Assembly (NCBI GenBank): GCA_947625775.1
Contig: CANQPM010000005.1
Coordinates: 124,001 to 188,000 of the forward strand
Source: an uncultured Lachnospiraceae bacterium
GTDB taxonomy: Bacteria; Bacillota; Clostridia; Lachnospirales; Lachnospiraceae
Direction: 5' to 3'
Length of the DNA: 64,000 nt
The position numbers and the translations under genes are program-made. Below, in pieces: positions 26,920-34,667 of this stretch. Each line of letters opens with the position of its first letter. Within the stretch, counting starts at the first letter, position 1. Under the pieces are notes generated by a model. It saw only the letters and a list, made by a program, of their open reading frames with translations, had not been told where the DNA came from and ran no database searches.

Positions 26920-28761
26920 TTGGGAAAAGGCGCAAAAGGAATTAACTTAACTTTTATAATCATAATGATTCTGGTATTTGTCACTATATGGGTAGGCACT
27001 ATCAGAGGGACTGACGATTCCTACACAAAGGGGGAATTTGAAAAGCAGCTTGCGGACGGGCTTGTCGTAGACGTGGAGATACACCCGAATGAGCAGGTTC
27101 CCACGGGCACGGTGTATGTCACGCTGAAAAACAACCAGCAGAGGACATTGTATGTGTCTGACGTGGTGGAGATACAGGAGACACTTGAAAAATATAATAT
27201 AGATCCCGTAGTGCGGAACGTTCCGCAGGAGAACTGGTTTTTGACCGAGCTTTTGCCGCTGCTTATGCTGGTGGTGGTGATTGTCTTTATGTTCAGCATG
27301 ATGAACGCCCAGAACGCGGGCAACAGCGGCGGCGGCAAGATGATGAACTTCGGGAAAAGCCGCGCGAGGCTTTCCACGGGCGGTGAGATTACGCTCAAAG
27401 ATGTCGCGGGGCTGCAGGAGGAAAAGGAGGACTTGGAGGAGATAGTCGATTTCCTCAAAGATCCCATCAAATACACAAAGGTAGGCGCGAGAATCCCCAA
27501 GGGCGTGCTTTTGGAGGGCGCTCCAGGCACGGGCAAGACGCTCCTTGCAAAGGCGATAGCGGGCGAGGCGCATGTGCCGTTCTTTTCGATATCGGGTTCT
27601 GACTTTGTGGAGATGTTTGTCGGTGTCGGCGCGTCGCGCGTGAGGGATTTGTTTGCCGACGCAAAGAAAAACGCGCCGTGCATTGTATTCATAGACGAGA
27701 TCGATGCCGTGGCAAGGCGGCGCGGCACAGGCATGGGCGGCGGACATGATGAGCGCGAGCAGACATTAAACCAGCTGCTTGTCGAGATGGACGGTTTTGG
27801 CACAAACGAGGGAATTATAGTGATGGCGGCGACAAACCGCGTGGACATACTCGATCCTGCTATTTTGAGGCCAGGGCGCTTTGACAGGAAGATAAGCGTA
27901 GCGCCTCCCGATGTGGGCGGCAGGGAGGATATACTCCATATACATGCCAAGAATAAGCCGCTTGCGGAGGACGTGGATTTAAAGCAGGTCGCGCAGACTA
28001 CGGCGGGCTTTACGGGCGCGGATCTGGAAAACCTTCTCAATGAGTCGGCGATATGCGCCGCAAAGGATAACCGCGCGTATATCGTGCAGGAGGACATTAA
28101 GAAATCCTTTATAAAGGTGGGAATCGGCGCTGAGAAAAAGAGCCGCATTATCACGGACAAGGAAAAGCGGATTACGGCATACCATGAGGCGGGGCATGCG
28201 ATACTTTTCCATGTGCTGCCTGACGTGGGACCTGTATATACAGTGTCAATCATACCTACGGGGCTTGGCGCGGCGGGTTATACGATGCCGCTGCCGGAGC
28301 GCGATGAGATGTTTAATACAAAGGGCAAGATGATGCAGGATATTATGGTATCGCTTGGGGGGCGCATTGCGGAGGAGATTATATTTGACGATATAACTAC
28401 GGGCGCGTCAAGTGATATCAAGAAGGCGACGAAGGTGGCGCGTGCCATGGTGACGCGGTATGGCTTTTCGGAGAATATTGGCGTTATCAATTATGATGAA
28501 GACGACAACGAGGTATTTATCGGGCGTGACCTTGCGCACACGAGGAGCCATTCTGAGGCTGTGGCGAGCGCGATAGATGTGGAAGTTAAGGCGATTGTTG
28601 ACGAGTGTTATAAAAAGGCAAAGGGGATTATTATGGAAAATGAGGCGGTGCTTCATAAATGCGCTGCGCTTTTGCTTGAAAAGGAGAAGATTGGGCGTGA
28701 GGAGTTTGAGGGGCTTTTTGCGGATAGTGCGGACAAATTGGTGGATGTTCACAAAAATTAG
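26920..28761 (+). CDS. ftsH: ATP-dependent membrane zinc protease FtsH
   Basis: A 613-residue membrane AAA protease for quality control of membrane and regulatory proteins. Two N-terminal helices (9-27, 109-127) flank an external domain. Walker A GAPGTGKT is at 200-207, Walker [10 protein letters not shown] at about 255-263, the second region of homology has RPGRFDR, and the zinc site HEAGH is at 422-426. The start is a TTG at 26920 with AGGAATAGGAG upstream. It ends at a strong terminator and completes the conserved block. Confidence 0.96.
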   Translation: MGKGAKGINLTFIIIMILVFVTIWVGTIRGTDDSYTKGEFEKQLADGLVVDVEIHPNEQVPTGTVYVTLKNNQQRTLYVSDVVEIQETLEKYNIDPVVRNVPQENWFLTELLPLLMLVVVIVFMFSMMNAQNAGNSGGGKMMNFGKSRARLSTGGEITLKDVAGLQEEKEDLEEIVDFLKDPIKYTKVGARIPKGVLLEGAPGTGKTLLAKAIAGEAHVPFFSISGSDFVEMFVGVGASRVRDLFADAKKNAPCIVFIDEIDAVARRRGTGMGGGHDEREQTLNQLLVEMDGFGTNEGIIVMAATNRVDILDPAILRPGRFDRKISVAPPDVGGREDILHIHAKNKPLAEDVDLKQVAQTTAGFTGADLENLLNESAICAAKDNRAYIVQEDIKKSFIKVGIGAEKKSRIITDKEKRITAYHEAGHAILFHVLPDVGPVYTVSIIPTGLGAAGYTMPLPERDEMFNTKGKMMQDIMVSLGGRIAEEIIFDDITTGASSDIKKATKVARAMVTRYGFSENIGVINYDEDDNEVFIGRDLAHTRSHSEAVASAIDVEVKAIVDECYKKAKGIIMENEAVLHKCAALLLEKEKIGREEFEGLFADSADKLVDVHKN

Positions 28762-28893
28762 TATATAATTTTGTAAAATTTGTGAATTGTATAAATAGAC
28801 ATTATATGGTAGGGCTGATATAATACAGAATGTAACTCCCAATATATTTATAGTTTTTTTGCTATACCCCAATAGGAAAGAAATACCTTCTCT

Positions 28894-28928
28894 AAAAGAA
28901 ACAGCAGGTTACGGCTGTTTCTTTTTTT
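28894..28928 (+). terminator. Terminator after ftsH
   Basis: A 12-bp perfect stem (28894-28905 with 28914-28925), 8-nt loop, and T-rich tail. Confidence 0.92.
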
Positions 28929-28971
28929 GTCTTTTTTAGGTTGGATTGAAGGGGTGAATTGGCGGCAGGAC

Positions 28972-29138
28972 GCCCGAGCAGCGGCATATACCTCTGGCGG
29001 GCATCGCTTGCGCTCAGTGGGAAACATAGCGGACACTAAGCTCGGCGGCGCTGTAAAAGGAGCTACGCTTTTACAGCTTGCCTCGCTAAGTGCCGATGTT
29101 TCCCAAGGCCCTTCAGAGGTATATGCCGCTGCTCGGGC
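28972..29138. repeat. 167-nt hierarchical palindrome, copy 1
   Basis: Outer arms 28972-28996 and 29114-29138 are perfect 25-bp complements. Inside, 29018-29027 pairs with 29096-29105 and 29050-29059 pairs with 29068-29077 (GCTGTAAAAG/CTTTTACAGC). The central 69 nt (29028-29096) are identical to 49733-49801 in copy 2, while the arms differ in sequence but keep their pairing. A structured RNA or a non-autonomous mobile repeat fits this pattern. A reading frame through it exists only because the repeat has few stops and is not counted as a gene. Confidence 0.85.
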
Positions 29139-29140
29139 TG

Positions 29141-29186
29141 GATGTTGGGGAATGTTGGGGTATGCTGGGGAATGCTGGGGGTGGGG
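29141..29186 (+). repeat. G-rich 10-bp tandem repeat, G-quadruplex candidate
   Basis: Four decamers of the form ATG(T/C)TGGGG(A/T) run from 29141 to 29180 and are followed by GTGGGG. Five G4 runs with 6-nt and shorter loops on the plus strand fit a G-quadruplex. The repeat begins right after the palindrome. Confidence 0.75.
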
Positions 29187-29244
29187 TTGTGGGAAGTGGG
29201 GAATGTAACTTAGATACTTTGTGGGGGAAATAGGAATAAAGTGG

Positions 29245-29273
29245 TTGACAAATGTAATATGTAATAATATACT
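29245..29273 (+). promoter_or_regulatory. Consensus promoter of the ACP/acyltransferase pair
   Basis: TTGACA (29245-29250) and TATACT (29268-29273) with 17-bp spacing; the ACP gene starts 136 nt downstream. Confidence 0.8.
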
Positions 29274-29408
29274 TCCATTTGGTGAGTGTGTGTGGTTGAT
29301 GTTTTTCTGCGTGGGACATGTGAATTTTATTTGGTTTTGGGGTGGTATGGGCAGTGAGGCGGATTTGGTAAGAGTGGTAAAGTGAATATTAAAAATGGAG
29401 GAATTGTT

Positions 29409-29642
29409 ATGGAGAGGGTATTTGAGATTATTGAGGAGCAGTTGCATTTGACGGGAGTGGAGCTTACGGAGGATATGACTTTTAAGGACGATTTGGGGGC
29501 GGATTCGATAGATTTGGTGGAGTTGGTGATGGCGTTTGAGGATGAGTATGGTATTGAGGTGCCGTATGAGGAGCTTGAAAAGAGGGTAAAGACTGTCGGT
29601 GATGTGGTTGAGTTTTTGAGGGAGCAGGGGGCGGATGTCTGA
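29409..29642 (+). CDS. Acyl carrier protein
   Basis: A 77-residue acidic protein with the phosphopantetheine attachment site GADSIDLVELV and the usual four-helix length. ATG 29409 follows GGAGG; an earlier in-frame ATG at 29382 would add an atypical tail. It is not in a fatty acid synthesis cluster: its stop overlaps by one base the start of a membrane acyltransferase, so this is probably a dedicated ACP rather than the main AcpP. The gene is unusually rich in G and T on the coding strand. Confidence 0.9.
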   Translation: MERVFEIIEEQLHLTGVELTEDMTFKDDLGADSIDLVELVMAFEDEYGIEVPYEELEKRVKTVGDVVEFLREQGADV

Positions 29643-30661
29643 TGGCGTCGGGGTATCAGCATTACAGGTGGATAGATGCGCTTCGCGGATTTGCTGTGGC
29701 TGCTATAGTGTTTATTCATGTTGTGGGAGGTTGGACTTCGGCTGTGCAGGGAGAGGGCATAGGCGGAGCGCGTTGGTTTCTTGACTGTGTTTTGATACAG
29801 ACGCTTACGCGCTGGGCGGTGCCGTGCTTTATAATGATTAGCGGGTTTCTGCTGCTTGATGACGGAAAGGAAATAGGCATCGAGAAGACGGTATGGTATG
29901 TTGTGAGAATGGCTAGCGCGCTGTTGGCGTTTGGCTTGCCTTATTGTCTTATTGAGACTGTTGTGGAGGAGGGCTTTGCAGATATACCGCATATTGTGGC
30001 GGTTTCTTTCAGAAATCTGCTGGAGGGGCGCAGCTGGACTCATATGTGGTATGTATATATGATGCTTGGCTTATACCTTATGCTGCCGTTGTTTCGGGCG
30101 TTTGCAAAGACAGCTGACGATAAAACATACAGGTTTGTGCTTACTGTGTTGTTTTGCATGACGATAGTTCGCCCTGCGGTAAACGGGATTTTTGGAATTG
30201 CGGTAGAAATACTTATACCTGTAAATACGGCTTATCCTTTTTATTTCTTGATGGGGTATTATCTCAGAAAGCATAAGATAAAAAAGAGCTATTTGATGGC
30301 GGGCTTGGTTTTAGGCACTATAGGAATGATAACGGGACAGATTTTTGGGGCGGATAATTCTCCTGGGAATTTGTTGGTGGCGGTGTATTCTGTGGCGATA
30401 TTTGCGTTGGCGGCAGACAGCCGTTTCCTTGAAAAATGCAGTGAAAACAGGATAATCAGCCAAATCTCAAAATACTCCTTTGGCATCTATCTGATACACC
30501 CATTTTTCCTAAATGTGATGAATAAGGCGCTGCATATATATCCCACCAGCTTTCCTATTGTGGCTGGCGAGGTTTTGTTTTTTGCCGTGGCTATAGTAGG
30601 CGCTTATTTATCTGCGTGGATTTTGTGCAGGATAAGGATAATGAGGAAGATTTTATTGTAA
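29642..30661 (+). CDS. Acyltransferase 3 family membrane protein (OatA-like)
   Basis: A 339-residue protein with about ten membrane helices. The acyltransferase-3 signature is visible: RWIDALRGFAVAAIVFIHV at the N-terminus with the conserved His, RWAVPCFIMISGFLLL, and SFGIYLIHPFF. Such proteins O-acylate wall or surface glycans. It overlaps the ACP gene by one base, so synthesis is coupled, and the ACP may carry the acyl donor, which would differ from the usual acetyl-CoA (inference). Confidence 0.87.
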   Translation: MASGYQHYRWIDALRGFAVAAIVFIHVVGGWTSAVQGEGIGGARWFLDCVLIQTLTRWAVPCFIMISGFLLLDDGKEIGIEKTVWYVVRMASALLAFGLPYCLIETVVEEGFADIPHIVAVSFRNLLEGRSWTHMWYVYMMLGLYLMLPLFRAFAKTADDKTYRFVLTVLFCMTIVRPAVNGIFGIAVEILIPVNTAYPFYFLMGYYLRKHKIKKSYLMAGLVLGTIGMITGQIFGADNSPGNLLVAVYSVAIFALAADSRFLEKCSENRIISQISKYSFGIYLIHPFFLNVMNKALHIYPTSFPIVAGEVLFFAVAIVGAYLSAWILCRIRIMRKILL

Positions 30662-30673
30662 ATACATAACATT

Positions 30674-30706
30674 AAAAATCCCTGACGCGGTTGTCGGGGA
30701 TTTTTT
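30674..30706 (+). terminator. Terminator after the acyltransferase gene
   Basis: AAAATCCCTGAC pairs with GTCGGGGATTTT (one T-G pair) around GCGGTT, followed by a T-run. Confidence 0.9.
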
Positions 30707-30776
30707 GATTTGGGTGATTTTTTATATTTTTGGCGCATAAGCTTTAACGATACAGTTTGCAGGAGAGAATTGCGGT

Positions 30777-31391
30777 ATGATGAATTATTTATGGGGCGGC
30801 ATGCTGATAATCGGGATTATATACGGCGCGCTAAGCGGAAATATGCAGGCGGTGACTGACGCGGTGCTATCGTCGTCAAAGGAGGCTGTGACGCTTGGCA
30901 TATCAATGCTTGGCATTGTGGCGTTTTGGAACGGGCTTATGGAGGTTGCGTCTGAGGCGGGCGTGATAAGCTCGCTCACGAATGCCATATCGCCGCTTAT
31001 GCGGTTTTTATTTCCAAGGATACCGAAAGGGCACAAAGCGCTTGATTCAATGTCGGCAAATTTTGTAGCGAATATCTTAGGCTTGGGATGGGCGGCGACG
31101 CCTGCGGGACTTAGGGCAATGGGCGATTTGGAGCAGCTTGAAATAGAAAGGGGAAACAAGGAATATACAAAGGAAGCAAAAGGGCGCACAGCCAGCAGGG
31201 AAATGTGCGTCTTTTTGATAATGAATATCTCCTCCCTGCAGCTAATCCCCGTAAACATCATAGCCTACCGCAGCCAATACGGCAGCGCCAACCCCACAAG
31301 GATTATCGCGCCCGCAATCGCGGCAACATTCGTGAGCAGCATTGTGGCGGTGGTTTATTGCAAGGTTATGGACAGGAAGCGGAAAGCATGA
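30777..31391 (+). CDS. spmA: Spore maturation protein A
   Basis: A 204-residue membrane protein of the nucleoside-recognition (Gate) family: AFWNGLMEVASEAGVI, SANFVANILGLGWAATPAGLRAM and NISSLQLIPVNIIAYR are SpmA hallmarks. With SpmB it promotes spore core dehydration and heat resistance. The length is standard. The usual neighbour spmB does not follow; it lies 6.7 kb away at 38125. Confidence 0.93.
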   Translation: MMNYLWGGMLIIGIIYGALSGNMQAVTDAVLSSSKEAVTLGISMLGIVAFWNGLMEVASEAGVISSLTNAISPLMRFLFPRIPKGHKALDSMSANFVANILGLGWAATPAGLRAMGDLEQLEIERGNKEYTKEAKGRTASREMCVFLIMNISSLQLIPVNIIAYRSQYGSANPTRIIAPAIAATFVSSIVAVVYCKVMDRKRKA

Positions 31392-31476
31392 AAATTGCCA
31401 TAGTGAAATTCATAAAGGATTTATTTACATATTTTTTTGAAAAACGGAATAAAAAATGCAAAATCAGGAAAAATAA

Positions 31477-31505
31477 TTGCAATAGATTAATGCTTGTGAT
31501 AAAAT
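31477..31505 (+). promoter_or_regulatory. Probable promoter of the ATPase/TOPRIM pair
   Basis: TTGCAA (31477-31482), 17-bp spacer, TAAAAT (31500-31505); the ATPase ATG is 24 nt downstream, so the leader would be short. Confidence 0.5.
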
Positions 31506-31528
31506 GAAAACTAGGGAGGAACAAAACT

Positions 31529-32923
31529 ATGGAGAGCATTGTAAGGCTGGCTGCACTAAAGATTTCTAATATTAAAAATGTCAGAAATGGGCAAATTGTT
31601 ATGCCATGCGCAAATCAAAAGCATTTGACATATAAAAAAGCGGAGGTATTAGGGCTATATGGTCAAAACGGTTCTGGCAAGACCGCAGTTATTGATGCGC
31701 TGTATTATCTGCAAAAAATTATGATTGGCAGCGCACTTGACGGGGAAATTGCGGATTACATTGATTCAGCCTGTAATCAAGCGAAGATTACGGCAGATTT
31801 TAATATTTTTTCGGAGTCGGTTATTTATGAGGTAAGCTATAAAATTGTTTTGCAGAAAAGTGAAAGGGGCGCATGCATTGAACAAGAAACGTTAAGCTGC
31901 GCTATAAACGAAGATAATTCCAGAAGTAATAAGACGGTATTCATGGATTATCGGCGTTCTTCACAACGAGAAAACGTGTTTGCTCCCAAGAAAAGGCTTG
32001 ATGAGGTTTTGGAAGCAAATGCGGAAAATAAAACAGATTTAATCGTAGCTAAAAGGATTGCAGAAAAAAGTAACTGCTCTTATATTTTTGGAGACGGCAG
32101 CAGGGAAATTTTCTGCCAAAATTATGACAACCATTTCAAGCATTATTCAGAAGTGATAACTGCTCTGTTTCAATTTGCGGTAAAGGATTTATTTGTGATA
32201 CGCAATACACATTCGGGTATGATTTCCGCAAATTTTCTGCTTCCTATGGCGTTTAAAATCGAACATAACGAAATCGGAATGAAGGGAGATTTTGCCGTTC
32301 CAATGGCAGAGCCTGTTGTGTTAAATGCGGAAAGGAAAAAAATCTTAGACACGCTTGTAGAGCAGATTAATATGGTTTTGTTTACGATTATTCCAGGGAT
32401 GAAGATAGATGTATGTTGCTATGGAATGCAGATGACAGATTCAGGGGAAGACGGTTATCGGGTAGAGCTTGTTTCAGTCAGAGAGGGCAGACCGCCGATT
32501 CCTATCCGAATGGAATCAGACGGAATTATTAAAATTATTTCTATTTTAAATGTTCTGATTCAGGCATTTGGAAATCCTTCAATCTGCATAGCGGTTGACG
32601 AACTTGACGCGGGTATTTTTGAATATATGCTTGGCGAGCTGCTTGATATTTTTAATAAAAGCGCGAAGGGGCAGCTGATATTTACATCGCATAATCTGCG
32701 TGCATTGGAAATGCTGGACAAGGACAGTATCATGTTTTCTACGGCAAATACTGAAAGAAGATATATCCGAATGAAGAATGTAAAAGCGACGAATAATTTA
32801 AGGGACACTTATCTTAGGGGGATTACTCTTGGCGGGCAGGACGAGGTGATTTATGATGAAACCGACAGCTTGAGAATTGCAAGGGCGTTTAGAAAGGCAG
32901 GCAGGACGATACAGCATGAGTGA
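31529..32923 (+). CDS. AAA family ATPase of an ATPase/TOPRIM-like pair (candidate defence)
   Basis: A 464-residue SMC/OLD-like ATPase with a single globular ATP-binding fold. Walker A GQNGSGKT is at 45-52, a signature-like ESDGIIKIISIL at 329-340, Walker B ICIAVDELD at 352-360 and the switch His in FTSHNLRALEML. It is the AAA_15/AAA_21 type common in phage-defence modules (OLD, Gabija, PARIS), but membership in a named system is not shown. GGGAGG precedes its ATG. Its last 8 nt overlap the next gene, which carries a TOPRIM-like motif. A+T content is above the local average. Confidence 0.8.
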   Translation: MESIVRLAALKISNIKNVRNGQIVMPCANQKHLTYKKAEVLGLYGQNGSGKTAVIDALYYLQKIMIGSALDGEIADYIDSACNQAKITADFNIFSESVIYEVSYKIVLQKSERGACIEQETLSCAINEDNSRSNKTVFMDYRRSSQRENVFAPKKRLDEVLEANAENKTDLIVAKRIAEKSNCSYIFGDGSREIFCQNYDNHFKHYSEVITALFQFAVKDLFVIRNTHSGMISANFLLPMAFKIEHNEIGMKGDFAVPMAEPVVLNAERKKILDTLVEQINMVLFTIIPGMKIDVCCYGMQMTDSGEDGYRVELVSVREGRPPIPIRMESDGIIKIISILNVLIQAFGNPSICIAVDELDAGIFEYMLGELLDIFNKSAKGQLIFTSHNLRALEMLDKDSIMFSTANTERRYIRMKNVKATNNLRDTYLRGITLGGQDEVIYDETDSLRIARAFRKAGRTIQHE

Positions 32924-33593
32924 AAAGAAGGTGGTTGTGCTTATAGTAGAAGGAACGAGTGACGAAGCAGCGCTTGGAACGATTATGAAAGAGTATTTTT
33001 CTAATAATGAGGTGCAGTTTGTTGTTGTGCATGGTGATATTACATTAAAGGATTACGTTTCAAGTGACAGCATATTGAAAAAGCTTAATGAACAAGTTGA
33101 AGGCATAAAAAGCAGATACCGATATAAGCAGGAGGATTTTATAAGGATTATCCATATTGCAGATACAGATGGCGTTTACATTTCGGAGGCAGACATTATA
33201 GAGGCTGATGTGGAGGAAGTGCAGTATTTTGAAGATCATATTGATGCCAGAAATGCGAGGGCAATCATAGAACGGAATAAAAGAAAAGGCAGCATTCTAT
33301 ATAAGCTTAGGAAGACTGGAAAAATCAACAAAATACCATATCGAATTTATTTTAATTCATGTAATTTAGAGCACGTATTGTATGGCGAGTTAAAAAATTA
33401 TTCTGATGAGGATAAACAGATATTGTCGGATAATTTTGCGGATCGGTATGATGGAAAATTAGGTGAGTTTATAGAATTTATATCGAATTCAGGGATTGCT
33501 GTTGAGGGTTCGTATCAGGAGACTTGGGACTATATTGAGAAAGACAGAAATTCCCTGAATCGGCATACGAATATGAATTTGATATTTGAATAG
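32916..33593 (+). CDS. TOPRIM-like partner of the ATPase
   Basis: A 225-residue protein. The N-terminus VVVLIVEGTSDEAAL has the TOPRIM glutamate (Glu12), and IIHIADTDGVY has the DxD pair (Asp83, Asp85), as in OLD-type nucleases and related effectors. The rest is unrecognised, with NSCNLEHVLYG as a notable conserved-looking block. ATG 32916 overlaps the ATPase stop by 8 nt; AGGCAGGA precedes it. The arrangement suggests an ATPase sensor with a nuclease or RNase effector (inference). It could also be a DUF4435- or RloB-type protein. Confidence 0.7.
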   Translation: MSEKKVVVLIVEGTSDEAALGTIMKEYFSNNEVQFVVVHGDITLKDYVSSDSILKKLNEQVEGIKSRYRYKQEDFIRIIHIADTDGVYISEADIIEADVEEVQYFEDHIDARNARAIIERNKRKGSILYKLRKTGKINKIPYRIYFNSCNLEHVLYGELKNYSDEDKQILSDNFADRYDGKLGEFIEFISNSGIAVEGSYQETWDYIEKDRNSLNRHTNMNLIFE

Positions 33594-33743
33594 GTATGGA
33601 TAAAAATAATATCTATATCTAACCCGCTAAATAAAAAAACGCATATGAAAAAATGGAAAGCAGTAAGGCGCTGAATAATTTATAGCTATAAGAATATTAT
33701 TGAAAATTATTTGGCATTTTAAAATATTTATATTATTATACAT

Positions 33744-33782
33744 CAGCCTAAAATACTGTAGCAGGTAATTTAGGCTGTTTTT
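33744..33782 (+). terminator. Terminator after the ATPase/TOPRIM pair
   Basis: CAGCCTAAA (33744-33752) and TTTAGGCTG (33769-33777) form a 9-bp stem, followed by TTTTT. It lies 150 nt past the last stop codon; the sequence between is AT-rich without features. Confidence 0.75.
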
Positions 33783-33829
33783 ATGCAATTAATGGAATAT
33801 TGCGGGAAGCAAACAATATATATATTTTA

Positions 33830-33884
33830 AATAAACAGTATAAAACAGTTGACAACAGTTATTAACTGTTTTATACTGTTTATT
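33830..33884 (+). promoter_or_regulatory. Perfect 21-bp inverted repeat carrying the gntR promoter
   Basis: Positions 33830-33850 and 33864-33884 are exact reverse complements with a 13-nt centre. The TTGACA at 33849-33854 and TATACT at 33872-33877 (17-bp spacing) sit inside it, so a regulator bound to the arms would cover both boxes. The motif AACAGTT occurs three times. The GntR protein 200 nt downstream is the obvious candidate ligand-controlled repressor. Confidence 0.8.
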
Positions 33885-34078
33885 ACAGAGGGACGCCTCT
33901 GCGCAGTTCATGAACTAAAACAGCTAAAGACATAAGGCATCAGTAAAAAGCTTTGGAAGATACTTGAAAGATGATGGCAGGCACTTGTGGCACTTGCGGC
34001 ACTTGCAGGCATTTTCAGGCACTTACATATGTCTGTAAATGTCTGCGAAAGATATTTTAGAAGGGTGATGATTAAGGT

Positions 34079-34453
34079 ATGGAGTTAATAATAAATCATA
34101 CGTCTGTGCAGCCGATTTATGAGCAGATAGTTAGCCAGATAAAGGACAAGATAATGCATGGCGAGCTTATCGAGGACACAATGCTGCCGTCAGTGCGCAC
34201 GCTTGCAAAGGAGCAGAAGGTCAGCGCGCTCACGGTCAAAAAGGCGTATGATTTGCTCGAGGAGGAGGGCTTTGTCGTCACAGTGCATGGCAAAGGAAGC
34301 TTTGTGGCGGCGGCGACGCAGTCACAGATGCTTGAGGAGAGACGCAAGGAAATCGAGACAGAGATAGAACGCACGATACGAAAAGCAAAAAGCTACGGCA
34401 TAACCTTAGACGAGCTGCGGCAGCTTTTCTCAATCGTGTTAGATGAAATGTAG
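34079..34453 (+). CDS. GntR-family regulator, YtrA type
   Basis: A 124-residue repressor-type protein: winged helix at the N-terminus (PIYEQIVSQIKDKI, LPSVRTLAKEQKVSALTVKKAYDLLEEEGFV) and a short helical dimerisation tail, the length typical of the YtrA subgroup. Members usually control the ABC exporter encoded downstream, which is found here (34668 and 35683), and often respond to cell-envelope antibiotics. ATG 34079 is preceded by AAGGGTGATG and AAGG. Autoregulation through the palindrome at 33830-33884 is likely. Confidence 0.88.
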   Translation: MELIINHTSVQPIYEQIVSQIKDKIMHGELIEDTMLPSVRTLAKEQKVSALTVKKAYDLLEEEGFVVTVHGKGSFVAAATQSQMLEERRKEIETEIERTIRKAKSYGITLDELRQLFSIVLDEM

Positions 34454-34473
34454 GTTGGTTGCATTTATTAGGT

Positions 34474-34634
34474 AATTGCGAAATACGTTCTCAACTGTCC
34501 GAATTTAGCCAAAATATATAAAAATCGCGTCAATGTACTTATACCAAAAATACAGTACATGTATGCTCCGCAAGACGCCGCTTATTTTATATATTTTGCC
34601 TAAATTCTAAGTTGTCGAATGGGGTTTCGTAAAT
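34474..34634. repeat. Large imperfect inverted repeat between gntR and its ABC genes
   Basis: Left arm 34501-34523 and right arm 34585-34607 are 23 nt long with one mismatch. Pairing extends outward (CAACT 34492-34496 with AGTTG 34610-34614; TTGCGAAA 34476-34483 with TTTCGTAA 34625-34632) and inward (GCGTC with GACGC, TGTAC with GTACA). The left end resembles the reverse complement of 49912-49946. It may be an inserted small mobile element. Confidence 0.7.
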
Positions 34635-34667
34635 GTTTATTGTGTTTAATAACGAAAGGAAAGGAAT

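Noticed and set aside
27021-28253. Long minus-strand open frame (410 codons) opposite ftsH
   Set aside because: It lies wholly antisense to a certain gene, has a Ser/Thr-biased composition caused by the codon pattern of ftsH and shows no recognisable domain or ribosome binding site.
28927-29208. Open frame of 93 codons through palindrome copy 1 and a similar one of 60 codons through copy 2
   Set aside because: The frames are by-products of the repeat; sequence constraint is on base pairing, with changes between copies preserving pairs rather than residues.
33978-34004. Three tandem GGCACTTG(T/C) 9-mers upstream of gntR, considered as an operator or CRISPR-like unit
   Set aside because: Too short and without spacers for CRISPR; the palindrome at 33830-33884 is a far better operator candidate. 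No CRISPR array is seen anywhere in the window.
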